DNA of 64,000 bases from Branchinecta lynchi. Taxonomy: Eukaryota > Arthropoda > Branchiopoda > Anostraca > Branchinectidae. The notes under the pieces were generated by a model. The model had not been told where the DNA came from. It searched no databases and was given only the letters and a program-made list of their open reading frames with translations. Within the stretch, counting starts at the first letter, position 1. Each line of letters starts with the position of its first letter. The DNA lies in NCBI GenBank assembly GCA_023053575.1, contig JAKZAP010000018.1, forward strand, positions 5,270,001 through 5,334,000, in the 5' to 3' direction. Shown here piece by piece: positions 23,607 to 36,100 of the stretch. Position numbers and translations under genes: made by a program.

Positions 23607-24966
23607 ACACAGAACGTCTTCTTTTCCAGATGACGAAACTGTCCACGTTTGATTAGCAAATAATTATAAGACTTTACTGATCATTTTTTATATGTACTGA
23701 GAAGTACCACACTGGTCTTGGGATTTTTATTTATTTGTATTTAGAATAAACAGTTGGAGCATTAGATGGAAAATATTTTTTTGATCCTTGGCTGCCTATT
23801 TGCCATAACGGCTTTCCCGGATAATCTGCTGAGATTTAGTCAAGACCAAATTATTTCAAACCTAGGAATTTTTTTTATTTTTATTTGCTCATTGTTTGAC
23901 GGTGTTTTTTGTGGCCTTGAACATTCATAGTGACATTAGGGATGGTTAGCTTTGTGTGTGTGGTAGAAGGACCATTTTTTGTGGTCCGTTTTAAACGAAT
24001 GGGTCAGCTGTGATATGTTCCAGCGATAATTCTGCCCTTCTACAAGGGTTCTGTTCAGGCTCAAGTTAGAGTGACCTAGTGGTCGTGGTGGAGTCTGGCT
24101 GTCATCGGGGGTTGGATGGGGAATGATAGACTAAGCCATATGGTATCTCTGTATGAAATGGACCTGTAGATATTGTCGAATGATATGGAAGAATGTTAAA
24201 GTTGAAGACATGTGCTGGTGGTAGATTCAAGGTGTCGTGTGTGCGTGTCGGGGAGAGAGGATGTTTTCAGATATCGATATGTGATATGTTTGCCAGTTTC
24301 TTTTCTTCTTTTTCCTTTGTTTAGTGAAGCCAGCCAAGCTGTCTAGGGAGTCGTTTCTGAAATGTATCATGTTTAATCTGCATAACCAACGACTGGACTG
24401 TTTCTTTCTTCATTTGTCGACCTTCGTTTTCAACTTTTCTGTTTCTTTAAAATGACACCAAAGCGAAAACATTGAGGCATAAGACAACTTTGATTCCTCT
24501 CAATTTATCTGTGTTCAGATCGCCGTTCTGTGTGTGTAAAAAAGCTGGAAATATGAAAATAGCGTGTTGCCGGACTAACACATATGGCAAAAAAAGAAAG
24601 CAGGACACCGAGTTGAGAGCCAGTCAAAAACGCGAAAAGTGTTTGCTGTTCGTTTGGGGCAAAATGATGGCTTTTTGGTTGGGTTAAAAACTAAGCTAAC
24701 ATTTGTTTCGTTCATAAGTTGTTATGACCGACAATAACTCGGCCACTTTCCGTCTGATTTTTTATTTCGAACTACTTTTACGTATTTCGCAATAGATAAG
24801 TAGGCTGCTTTGTCATATCTAATTATATGATAGGTTAATTATGATATGTTAATTTCGAAAAGAACAAAATCCTACGATAAGGCATAAAGGTGTGATGTGC
24901 AAGATAGATAATATGTTAGATCAGATTATACTCCGAGTTTTCAACCAGCACTGATATTGTATTCCC
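23607..24966. other. No gene recognised
   Basis: A decayed relative of the foldback family (GCCCTTCTACAAGGGTTCTG) occurs near 24032-24053. Otherwise there is no supported feature. Confidence 0.4.
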
Positions 24967-25445
24967 CTAGTAGTCTGTGGTATAAATAACACGCTTTCGG
25001 GATCCAGTGTAGACGGAAAAATCTACAAGACCCGATAGTCTGGATGAAGAATATTCCCCTTTGGGATCCCGTCGAAACCTTTGGTCTTTTGCTCTTAAAT
25101 CCAAGGCAAAAAAAAGAGCTATAAGCTCATATGGCACTTGTAAGGCAGGGTAGAGGATGAAAGTGGTATCCTTCTGGCTCTTAAATCCAAGGCCAAGAAA
25201 CGAGAGCTTTAAGCCCTGATACAGCACTGAAATTGTATTCCCTAGTAATTTGGGGTATAAATAACACGCTTTTGGGATCCAGTATAGCCGGAAAAATCTA
25301 CAAGACCCGATAGTCTGGATGATGAATATTCCCCTCTGGGATCCCATCAAAAGCTTTGGTCTTTTGTCTCTTAAATCCAAGGCCAAAAAACAAGAGCTAT
25401 AAGCTCATATGGAACTTGTAAGGCTGGGTAGAGGATGAAAGTAGG
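24967..25445. repeat. Tandem duplication of a roughly 250-bp unit
   Basis: The blocks from about 24955 and about 25235 repeat the same order of words (TATAAATAACACGCTTT, AAAAATCTACAAGACCCGAT, GGGATCCC, AAGCTTTGGTCTTTT, CTTAAATCCAAGGC, AGAGCTATAAGCTCATATGG). The unit includes the HINE-like 5' end motif in reverse. A 139-codon minus-strand frame spans both copies and is itself internally repeated, which argues against a real gene. Confidence 0.55.
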
Positions 25446-25570
25446 TATTTGCCAATTCGTGGATTTAGCTCATCTGGAAGTACCCTAACTCGCGATCACC
25501 GGACTAACCGACCGACCGACGGAAAAGTGATCGGTATGTGGCGCTTGGTCGGAAGGTAAGTGTAATAAAA
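25446..25570. repeat. Family R terminal fragment
   Basis: AGCTCATCTGGAAGTACCCTAACTCGCGATCACC, described here by its ends, followed by ACCGACCGACCGACGG and a TGGCGCTTGGTCGGAAGG terminus like those at 1-80 and 20.8 kb. Confidence 0.45.
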
Positions 25571-28500
25571 ACTGGCAAATCTTCGGATCAAGCAAATACG
25601 TTTTTTGTTTTCTTCTTCTTCTCTCTACGTCACATTTCAAGCTATGGGATGTACTGTATAGTGAAGACTGAACATGTAAGACCTAGTAGTGTTGATGCAG
25701 AAGTCCGATAAATAGTCCCTTTGAAATCTCGTCGAAACCTTTGGTCTTGCTTTGTCTGCTTCTTTTATCCCCGATCCTCTCTTGTACCGCTATCAGATCT
25801 ACCTCTATCCCAGAACACATGCGATAGCTTTACTAGAGCTTCTTGCGTCCGTATTGGAGGTTTCGCACACGATTTCCTGGTTTTCGTAAAATTCAGCGAA
25901 TGATAAACATGCGCGCTTAGTTTTACTAATTTCCTTCGGAAGCCCCAGGGATTTCCTGAGTCTTGACTCTAGTTGGCCAAGTATCCTTGTACTGTTCCCG
26001 TCGGCCAGTTCTCAAAAGGTGTGCTGAGGAACCGGAAATAGACGGCTGTAAGTGACAACTTCTTTTCCTTCGAGTGTTGTTTAATGTTGTACAACCGGTC
26101 TTAGGAAGAGGAATGGATTATTATGTCGTAAAATAGGATAAAAAAATTTACCAGTCTACAGGGATGGTTGTTGTAAACACGACTGACTAAAATGATATTT
26201 CTTATAGAATCAGATCACGTCTTACTGCGAAAGGGTTTGAAATCTAAGGGAACAACAGTAGACTTGAAAACACATACAGCAGTCCGATCAGTCCGAAGGC
26301 TTTTTGAGCCTTCCCCGTGCGGTTGCGTGTTTTTATAGTTTATTTTGTATTTAGTAGTAAATAAAGCAAGTCAAGTCAAGTCAAGAATCTTTGTAAAAAT
26401 AACAAACAATTGTATTTTTTTTGTTTCTTTTCCAAGATAACATTTGAATATCCTGAAAAGCACATCCGTCACTACTTAAAAATTAATAAGAATAAGCCTG
26501 TATGTTATCTGCTATCTTTATGTTGATATCCTCGGCGTTAGATAGATCCGTACGTACAAAGCAAAGATAAAGCTGAAGGAACAAAAGAAAGTATAATATA
26601 CATACGAAAGATATACATACTAAGATTTTTTTTAAACGAGTAGAGTTACTTGATTGCGCAAACGTTTAGTGCCCTGGCTGGAGTACCTATATTATTTTTT
26701 TTCCTGTAGGATTGATTATTAATTTGTTGCCGTTAACTTCGTTTTGAACACCGCAGAGGGCACTGATTGCAAATCTAGCATACCTGTTAGAACCTGTAAG
26801 GGATTTTCTTTGGTCAATTATCGTTAAAATGATGGCATTAAACCAACGGGCGAGAACAAAATAGTTGACACTGTGCCACATTTGACCGAACGGTCGCCAC
26901 CACCGTATGGTGGCTTTCAGGGGCCAGAAACTAGTGCTGCAGTGGCTCCAGTTTTCTTACATTTATGCATATTTGCAGGCAAGTAATTCAAAACAAGCAG
27001 CCGAGTGGAGTGAACCCCTCTCACGTTCTTAACAATTATTGAAAGCGGAATGTTACGTACTTCGTAGATAAATACTCATTGAGACCAAGGTGACTGGGAA
27101 ACATGTATTCAAACAGTGAATATATGTTTTACATTGAATATAATATTTATACATTTTTGAATATATGGAACGCCATGAGTTTATTATTTCTTGACATAAT
27201 CATATGACATCGATATGAGCTCACTGCAGTATCGATTAATGACCCCCAAAACCCGCCACACCGTCGTTCTTTGCTGGCGTTGTCCGCATACACCGAATAT
27301 TAGTTGCGTTTTTGCATTTGTTGTTTTTAACAGTCACCATATTATCTGATTGCAAAAACGACAATTGCGAATCGGCGCCTGGTTTCTCTGTATGGGGATC
27401 ACAGATCCGATCAAAGCCATCGCTTAACGAAGATTGCGGTTTGAAGAAGTCGTTTGATTCGAAGAATAGCTTGTTCAGCGCCTTTCTGTAAATTGTTACT
27501 TGAAGATATTTTTTCTTTCTTCTTAAGTGTGTTTCTTTTGCAGTTGTTGTGATGAGAAGGTGTTTTGTCTATGCCTGTATCTGTTTTCTTCTTCTTTTTC
27601 TTTCTTTTTTTTCTCTTTATGTTTGCTCCGTGTGTACACTATGTGTGTATTTCGAGTAATTAAATAGATTGATTAATTGATTGACTGTAAAAGACACCCC
27701 ACAGGGAATACTTACATCCACTCGCACTGCAAAAATTCTTTCCCACCAATTTGACAAAAACCTAGTCTGTTATGTTGGTGATTCCGAACATGAGATGACT
27801 CTTTAGATACCACGGTCAGTCTGCGGGGTGAGAATACCTTGACCGTTTCAGATAGAACACGCGATGGTCAATATGCCATGGGTCACTGGTATGTCTGTCG
27901 CTCTTATAGCATTTGATTTTTTTGTTTTACTGTTTCCAGTAAAATTTTATTATACTTTAGAAGCAAAATTAAGTTTCATCTGTCGTCCTTTTCGTTGACA
28001 TCAGTGAGGTGAACGTGGAAGGAACGTTTGTAGGCTGATATTGTAGAATTCCGCTATGGTGGTCAGGAACGAACGATGATCGGAATATCATGGGCCCTTT
28101 GAGCTTTATAGAGACAAAACTGATCGCTTGACGTCATCGAGGTTCAAAGAGAGAGAGAGTTCGTAGGCTGTTATCGCTTGGACAATCAGAAACTTTCGAG
28201 CTGCTCCAAGTTTGGAAGGAGTGCAAAGAAAAGTTCTGATTTCACAAATGTAATTGATAGGGTGAATCCGGTTTTCGTTTCAAAATTCCTATCGTGGAAA
28301 GTTAAAATTTTGTTTAAACAAAAATCATTGTTGTCGTTTCTCAGGAAATGGTATAGATATATGGCGTAGAGTTCATTGAGTTCGTAGAGATCATCGAAAA
28401 AATATGAAATGGTCGAAATATTAAATCTTGTTACAAAGAACTTTTACTTAAAACAAGTTTGGAAACCCAAGGAAAATGCGTTGCTCCATTTCTCCTCTAT

Positions 28501-29160
28501 TTCTGAATAACTTTTTTTTTCTGTGAAAGATTTGTCAGACTCGTGGTAGGTATTTATTCAAACAATGTTTACAACGGATACGTCAGCTAAGAATATTTAT
28601 CGTGGTAGGTAGTAGTAGCTCTATGTAGTTTCAAATATCTTGTAGTCAGGGATATGGCAGTCTCTTGATATTCTGTGTTTCGCTGTTTTAGATAATGAAA
28701 ACTACGACCTCTCCGTGGTAATACGTGTAATTTTCGTCGTGTCAAGATTTTGTCCATATTCTTATGTAGCGTTTACACAGACAAGAAATCCCGTCGAGTA
28801 GAAAGGAATTCTGGTCGACTCGAAAGGATTCCGTTCGTGAAGACGAGTAGAAAAAAAGTCTAGCGGGACGGGAATCCTTTCATGATGAAAGGAATTCCGG
28901 TCCACTTGAAAGGAATCTTGACGTCGGCGCTGGTAAAAAGTACAAAAAAATGGCTAGCTAGTTTTTGAGAGCAGCAATCATCAGTAGTCTACTGATCTCA
29001 TAAATGTTCTTAAAACATTTTTTTTATTGTATAGTGAATTTATTTATGTAAGATTTTCTGGTTTGAAGAATTAAATTTTTTTTCCCTCTGCGTGTAAACA
29101 TAATCTTGTCACCAAGATCGGATTCTGTTCAAGTTTTCCTGTACTTCTAAACGCTGCATT
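25571..29160. other. Long stretch without recognised genes
   Basis: Contains a probable LINE 3' tail near 26300-26395 (an AAGGCTTTTTGAGCCTT hairpin, then AATAAAGCAAGTCAAGTCAAG), a decayed foldback-family start near 27060-27120 (GGTGACTGGGAAACATGTATTC), a GGATACGTCAGC fragment near 28573, and pyrimidine-rich tracts near 27530-27620. No coding region is supported. Confidence 0.4.
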
Positions 29161-29167
29161 AGTGTAA

Positions 29168-30066
29168 CCCTAGGTTCACGCAGAGCAAATCGCGGCGACG
29201 AACGAGATTTTTCAAATCGCAGCGACAGAAGATTCTTATCGCTTGGATGTTCACACTGAATACTCGATTTGACTAAGTCCAAACCACGCCATGATCCCCA
29301 GGAAGAACGAGTAAGCGTGTCCGCACGACTCAAACTCAACGACTCAAATCCTGTGTCAATCAACCACCGCGATCTTTGGGACCAGCTGTGACACCAGTTC
29401 TGCCTTCCTTGCCCTAGCTACCCGGAGAGGCCGGAGATTTTGCATCGGCAAGGAGAGATCGTCATCAAGAGTATTTTCATCGGCAACAGAATTTAACGCG
29501 AAAATAATTAAAACAATAAAAAATAAACCTTAAAATAATTAGAATAATATAAAATAGTTAATTTTTCTAAGAGTGAATCATTAAAAGGGTCGTCCATGTT
29601 GCTGTTGCGTGCATAAAATATTACTGTCGCCCGATCAAAGTTGAATAATCCCAACATTGAAAATCGACTGACGAATCAACAGAAATCGACGATTTTGAAG
29701 ACGAAAAATCTCGGCGATGGCCGATATCGTCTCAGTGTCAACTTCTGTGTGAACCTAGGGATAGTCATCAAGATTATTTTCATCGGCAACAGGATTTAAG
29801 GCGAAAATTAATTAAAACAATTAAAAATAACTCTTCAAATAATTAATAATTAAAAATAATTAATTTTTCTAAAAGTGAATCATTAAAAGGCTCATCCATG
29901 TTGCTGTTGCGTGCATAAAATCGTACTGTCGCCCGATTAAAGTTGAATAATCCCAACATTGAAAATAGCCTGACGATCCGAATCAACAGAAATCGACGAT
30001 CTTGAAGACGAAAATCTCGGCGATGGCCGATATCACTTCAATGGGAACGTCTGTGTGAACCTAGGG
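29168..30066. mobile_element. Composite element with CCCTAGGTTCAC ends and an internal tandem copy
   Basis: The left end CCCTAGGTTCACGCAGA (about 29168) faces CTGTGTGAACCTAGGG at about 29743-29758, and again at about 30049-30064. The segment 29460-29758 is directly repeated at 29766-30064 (TTTTCATCGGCAACAG through CGATGGCCGATATC). This looks like a MITE plus a second right half. A piece of its left part (CAATCACCGCGATCTTTGGG) recurs near 55600. Confidence 0.5.
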
Positions 30067-30366
30067 TAAAGCTAGGGCTAGGATAATCCCATCAGAAGTA
30101 ACGTCTGTGTGAACTTAGGGTAACTCCATCAGAAGTATACCTCTCACCCCGAGCTGTCAAAGAACAAATTTTGGGGGTGGGAGGGGAGCGTGAGGTATTT
30201 TAACGAATGGCTCGTCATTTTGTGCGACTGCTTTGATCATTAGTTGCGTTTTTGATCCGAATTCTCCTTGCGATTCTCCTTGCTTTGATCATAGTTCCGT
30301 TTTTGACGGAGGGTTGCTCTCTCTCCGCCACATGTGTACACCTCTGCACGGCACTGCAGCACGCGC

Positions 30367-32078
30367 CACATCGTTTTTGGGATCCCAAAACGTAAGTGGA
30401 GGGATACCTATGACATCGCAAAAGTTGTCCGTCTGTCCGTCCGTCCGTCCGTCCGTCTGTCCGTCCGTCTGTAAGCACGATAACTCTCGAAGGGAATGAG
30501 ATATTTTGATGAAACTTGATGTGAGGGTTCGTTGGGTCGTCGGACCAGTCAAGTTCGTAGATGGGCTTTGTAGCTCTACATTTAGGGGTGGGGGAGGGGA
30601 TTCAAATTAAGGGACAAACAAAATGTTTTGAAACAGCTAATGTGATAGTCGATTATGGGGTAAGAAGACATGCTGAACACGATGGTGAAAACCATTTTGT
30701 CATCGGAAAAGTAGTTCGCCCGGAATCCGGCCAAAACCGGAAAGTTTGTTGAAAGTAAAAGTTTTATTTGAAGTTGATTAGATGTTCGATTTAGGGGTAG
30801 GAAGATATGCTGAAGACGATGGTGAAAATTATTTTCTCGACGGACAAGTATTTCGCCCGGAATCCGGCCCAAACCGGAAAGTTTGTTGAAAGTAAAAGTT
30901 TTATTTGAAATTGATTAGATGTTCGATTTAGGGGTAGGAAGATATGCTGAAGACGATGGTGAAAACTATTTTCTCGACGGACAAGTATTTCGCCCGGAAT
31001 CCGGCCCAAACCGGAAAGTTTGTTGAAAGTAAAAGTTTTATTTGAAGCTGATTAGATGTTCGATTTAGGGATAGGAAGACATGCTGAAGACGATGGTGAA
31101 AATTATTTTCTCGACGGACAAGTATTTCGCCCGGAATCCGGCCCAAACCGGAAAGCTTGTTGAAAGTAAAAGTTTTATTTGAAATTGATTAGATGTTCGA
31201 TTTAGGGGTAGGAAGACATGCTGAAGACGATGGTGAAAACTATTTTCTCGACGGACAAGTATTTCGCCCGGAATCCGGCCCAAACCGGAAAGTTTGTTGA
31301 AAGTAAAAGTTTTATTTGAAGTTGATTAGATGTTCGATTTAGAGGTAGGAAGACATGCTGAAGACGATGGTGAAAACTATTTTCTCGACGGACAAGTATT
31401 TCGACCGGAATCCTGCCCAAACCGGAAAGTTTGTCAAAATTAAAAGTTTTATTTGGAGTTGATTAGATGTTCGATTTAGGGCAAGAAGACATGCTGAACA
31501 CTTATGTGAAAACAAGTTTCTACCCGGACATGTATAGTTCGTCCGGAATCCGGCCAAAACCGGAAAACTGTTGGAAGTCAAAGTTTTATTTCTAGTTGAT
31601 TAGATAAGCGATTTAGGGGTAAGAAGAGATGCTGAGTCCCTGTATGACAATCATATTTTACCCGGACATATAGTTCGACCGGAATCCGGCTGGAATCGGA
31701 AAATTTGTTATAAGCTAAATTTCTAATGGAAGTTGATTAGATGTTCATTACTGGGGAAAGAAGATACCCTGATTTCGTGTTTGAGCTTTCTTTTTTCGCC
31801 GGACAAGTAGTTCTGGAGTTCGGCCGGAACCGGGAAATTAGCAGAAGTGGCAGGAAGTTTTCGGCAAAACAGATATGATAGGGGTAAACACACATGCTGA
31901 ATCCAAATCTGAACTTTGTTTTTTCAGGTGATTAGCTATTTTGCCTTAATCTGTTTCTGAATTTTAATTGTAAAAATGTTCAAGGAGTCTGGCGAAGACT
32001 GGATCTGGCTAAGACAAGACCCTGTTGTCTGGATCAGATATTGAATTTTTGGGATCCCATCGAAACCTTTGGTCTTGT
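30367..32078 (-). mobile_element. HINE-like element copy C (longest tandem core)
   Basis: Reverse-oriented full copy: the 3' palindrome TTTTTGGGATCCCAAAA is at about 30372-30388, (GTCC)n at about 30427-30478, the AGCTCTACATTTAGG block near 30570, about seven 137-bp units from about 30640 to 31590, and the 5' end CAAGACCAAAGGTTTCGATG (in complement) at about 32054-32077. Units 30790-31420 are very similar to each other, indicating recent array homogenisation. Confidence 0.6.
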
Positions 32079-32172
32079 TTAAGAGTGAGCAACCTCTTGG
32101 TTTTTGATCCGAATTCTCCTTGCGATTCTTCACGCCGTTCTCCTATTTCGCGTGTTTGCCCTTAGCAGATAA

Positions 32173-32405
32173 TGGTGGGTTTACACACTGCGTAAAATCC
32201 GAGCGTATTTTGAAATCCGAGCGTATTTTACGCACTTTTTGAGTTTGAAAAGATTTCTAGCAATACGGACGTAAATAGAGAAATCGGTCCGTTTTGTATT
32301 CAAAAACGTTCGTATTGCTAGAAATCTTTTCAAGCTCAAAACGTGCGTAAAATACGCTCGGATTTCAAAATACGCTCGGATTTTACGCAGTGTGTAAATG
32401 GACCA
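32173..32405. mobile_element. Harbinger-like MITE (233 bp)
   Basis: Ends TGGTGGGTTTACACACTGCG and its counterpart ...GTGTGTAAATGGACCA, flanked by TAA on both sides (32170-32172, 32406-32408). Nearly the whole element folds on itself: CGAGCGTATTTTACGCAC and TTTCTAGCAATACGGACG face their complements. A 3-bp TAA duplication fits PIF/Harbinger. Confidence 0.65.
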
Positions 32406-32420
32406 TAAGTGGATTCTCTT

Positions 32421-32700
32421 TTTCATGCGTTTTTGTCGGAATCGAGAATGGGGAAAGCCTCGCCATTCTGCAGAAGCGAGAAGTTGCTCCGATGGTGAAT
32501 TCTCGATTCTCTCTCCGTTCTCCTTCCTGATATGGTCAACAGACCAATGCATAAACACGTATAGTGGGTTACGGACGAACTGCCAAATTAGTGTTTTTGT
32601 CAAAAGCGAGAATGGAGAAGCCAGAGGAGCAAAAATGGTAATCTGTACGCGAATCGAGAATTCAGAATGGAGAATTCGGATCAAAAACGCAAGTATTGAT
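32421..32700. mobile_element. Palindromic MITE copy (relative of 7192-7486)
   Basis: Inverted relative to the 7.2-kb copy: starts near GCGTTTTTGTCGGAATCGAG and ends GGATCAAAAACGCAAG near 32682-32697. Shares the words AGAATGGAGAA, CAAATTAGTGTTTTTGTC and GGTCAACAGACCAAT. No coding role. Confidence 0.5.
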
Positions 32701-32891
32701 AAAAGAGTGGAAGATTTTAAATCTTCCGCTAGAGGACTGAACCGCCATTTTACATTTTTGTGTTTTGTTCTGTAGTTTTGTTTGTGTGTAAAAAGATTAT
32801 GTGTCAAATTTTGTTACGTGCGTCGTTTTTTATTGTTCGTTTGTTCTACTGCCTCACTAGGGACACACACCCTCCATTGTCTTTTTGACAG

Positions 32892-33052
32892 CACTGTAAA
32901 AAGTTACTCCAAATAAGGATGCAGTATTTGCTACTGGGATTAATCTTATCTCTATTGGGATAAAATTCATCCGAATTAGGAATAATCTTATCTCAATAAA
33001 GACAAGATTAATCCCAGTAGCAAATACTGCAAGACTTTTTTTTTTTACAGTG
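32892..33052. mobile_element. mariner-type MITE, copy 2
   Basis: CACTGTAAAAAGTTAC to TTTTTTTACAGTG, with the internal GCTACTGGGATTAATC palindromic arms shared with 15733-15891 and 61559-62042. The flanking dinucleotides are AG and AA, so the TA duplication is not preserved here. Confidence 0.65.
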
Positions 33053-33110
33053 AAGTTCTAAATAAGCTGAACTGAAATTGGCACTTCCCGAAAATCTATT
33101 TTTCTTTATT

Positions 33111-36100
33111 GTGTTGCGAGAGCAACACTTTGGTTTTGTCCTCGTTTTTTTTTTTTTTTTTTTTTTTTTTTTCCTATGACTCCGATTTCATTTTATTCCT
33201 GGTAACTGAGAAGGGTCTAACCTGTGCGGTTTTTACGGAAAGTGTGGACCTTAGGCCGGATTGATGAATATGACATTACATTTTGGAAAGCTCCGTAGAA
33301 CTTTTGCCTGGGGCCAATAAGGATGGTTTTTGCTTGTCCTCGAGCCAGAGCCTACGGTTTGCGAAGTGAAGTGGAGTTGTATAGCCTATGTCAGAGAGGA
33401 CTATCTGAAGTTGTGTAGCGAACCTTTCGTTTCATCAAAAGATGTTTCTGCTTTCGAGTGGAAAGCTCCGTTCTAGCACGCAAGCAGGCAAGCACCAGTT
33501 TCAAATTGAAGATGGACTAAAATCTATAAGTGTTAAATATATGCGGCAGTTAGCCGGCCCCACAGCCAACATATTTTCTTTGAGTGATAAATAGAAAAAT
33601 CTACAGAGACAAAAAAGTGGCTTTTTCCCACGGGTCCGAAAGTGCTGCCATCTATTGTTTCTGTCCATGTCTGCGACGATTTCAGCTGAGTTTATAATTT
33701 TTTTTTTTTGCACTTTGGTTTGTGTTAGAGTAACGGTATCAGATGTGCCTCTTAAACTTTAAAAGTTCTCTCATTGCTAAAGAAACTAGAGCTTATCCTT
33801 TGCTCCTTTCTAAGTCGTGACGTTAGAAAGTTGGCCTACGGCAAAAAAGTCAACTTTTGAACTAAGACAGGTAGAATCGATAGCCATTGATGAGCTGATC
33901 AAAGTATATGTCATCCATTTTTCGTACAAAAATTCCTTCATGAGATACACCAGTTTGAAAATTTCAAAGGGGTTGACAACTTCATAGTAAGGTACATTGA
34001 AACCAAAAATAGACGATACCAGTTATAATACATATAGGGGACTTTTAAGCAACAGTCGACTGTTAGCCCATAATCATCTTCGGTAATGAGGGGTTTGCAG
34101 CTTTTGCTAGTTGGTATACCTGTCATTTGTTTCCGGTGTATTCGATGGTAAGAACAATTTGGTTCCCAATGGTAAGATATGCAAGGGACTTGTAAATAAT
34201 AATCGGCTGTTATGCTACAATCATCTTCTGCGATGATGGGTTTGCAGCTTTTGCTAGCTGGTGTACCCATTATTTGTTTCCGGTTAACTTAATGTATATC
34301 ACGGGAGAGGGACTTGTAAGTAGGAATCGGTTCACGAGGGACTAGGAATTTTTGCAAATGGGTGCACATTGTATTCGATTTCTATAAATCTGACGGTAAG
34401 AAAGTTTGTGTCGATGGTCTATCAATGTAACCGAGGACTAACTGTTTACACAACGGATACAAACGAAAATGTAAAGCAATGAGGTAGTTTCATAATAATT
34501 AATAGTGTCATCTATGGTGTTTTAATCCTGAAAAGTTACGGATAGATTTCTATTACCAACTAGATTATATAAGATATTGTTCCAATTTTTCATCCGTCAC
34601 GATGTCTACGATTGAAAAGGATAAAGTACAACTGATTGCAAAGTTAATTTAGTCCCTTCTTCCTATATTATTTTGTTGTTGTTTTTACAACGCTGAAGAA
34701 TACCTTTTGATCATATGATTAATTTTTTTAGAACATCCCGTTTAAAAAGCTTATGCTATAATCATCTTCAGCGATGAGGGGCGTGCAACTTTTGATAGCT
34801 GGTATATCCATTATTTGTTTCCGGTGAATTTGATGTCAATCACGGGAGAGGGACTTGTAAGTAAGAATCGGTTCACGAGGGGCTAGAAATTTTTGAAAAT
34901 TGGTGCACATTGTATTCGATTTCTGTAAATATGACAGTAAGAAAGTTTGTATCGATGGTCTATCGCTATAACCTAGGATTAACTGTTTACGCAACGGGTA
35001 CAAACGATACGGTAATGTAAAACAATAAGGTAATTTTGTAATAATTAATAGTGTTATCTATGGCATTTTAATCCTGAAAAGTTACGTATAGCTTTATAAT
35101 ATCAACTAGATTTTATAAGATATTGTTCCAAGTTTTCATCCGTCACGATATCTACGATTGAAAAGGATAAAGTTCAACTTCGACGGCAATCGATAGCCGC
35201 TGATGAGCTGATCACAGTATATGACATCCATTTTTTGGTAAAAAAAAATTCCTTTATGAGATACACCAGTTTGAAAGTTTCAAGGTACACACTGAAACCA
35301 AAAATAGGCGATACCAGTCGTGAGACATTTAGGGGACTTGTACGCGACAGGCGACTGTTAGCTCATAATCATCTTCGGCAATGAGGGGTTTGCAGCTCTC
35401 GCTAGTTGGCGTACCTGTCATTTGATGAACAATTTGGTTCCCAAATGTAAAACATGCAAGGGACTTGTAAGTAATAATCGGCTGTTATGCTACACAAATC
35501 TTCAGCGATGAGGGGTTTGCAACTTTTGCTAGTCAGTGTACCCATTATTTTTATCCGGTGAACTTGATGTCTATCACGGGAAAGGGACTTGTCAGTAGAA
35601 TCGGTGCACGAGGGGCTAGAAATTTGTGCAAATTGTTGCACACTGTATTCGATTTATATAAATCTGACGGTAAGAAAGTTTGTATCGTTGGTCTATCGCT
35701 GTAACCTAGGATTTACTGTTAACGCAACGGGTACAAACGATACTGTAATGTAAAACAAGGTAGTTTCGTAATAATTAAAAGTATCATCTCTGGTATTTTA
35801 ATCCTAAAAAGTTACGGATAGCTTTATAATACCAACCAGATTATATAGGATATTATTCCAAGTTTTCATCCGTCACGATGTCTACGATTGAAAAGGATAA
35901 AGTTCAACTGACTGCAAAGTCAATTTAGTCCCTTTTTCCGATATGCTTTTGTTGTGGTTAGGGCAATCGATAGCCCTTGAAGAGCTGATCAAAATATATG
36001 CCATCCATTTTTTTGAACAAAAATCCTTCATGAGATAAACCAGTTTGAAAGTTTCAAGGGGCTGTCAACTTCAGGAGTAAGGTACACACTGAAACCAAAA

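Noticed and set aside
24967..25386. 139-residue minus-strand open frame
   Set aside because: It spans a tandem DNA duplication and contains itself twice; no domain, and the surrounding sequence is repeat.
30560..31581. Series of about 72-residue minus-strand open frames (also at 8178-8605 and 22992-23210)
   Set aside because: They repeat every 137 bp, which is not a multiple of three, and lie entirely in the tandem core of HINE-like elements; no product is plausible.
32181..32807. 208-residue minus-strand frame
   Set aside because: It runs through a foldback MITE and a palindromic MITE; the apparent length comes from repeat sequence free of stops.
33938..34270. 110-residue minus-strand frame (and 35402-35641)
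   Set aside because: Both are copies of a repeated unit in the 3.7-kb element; the similarity reflects DNA repetition, not protein conservation.
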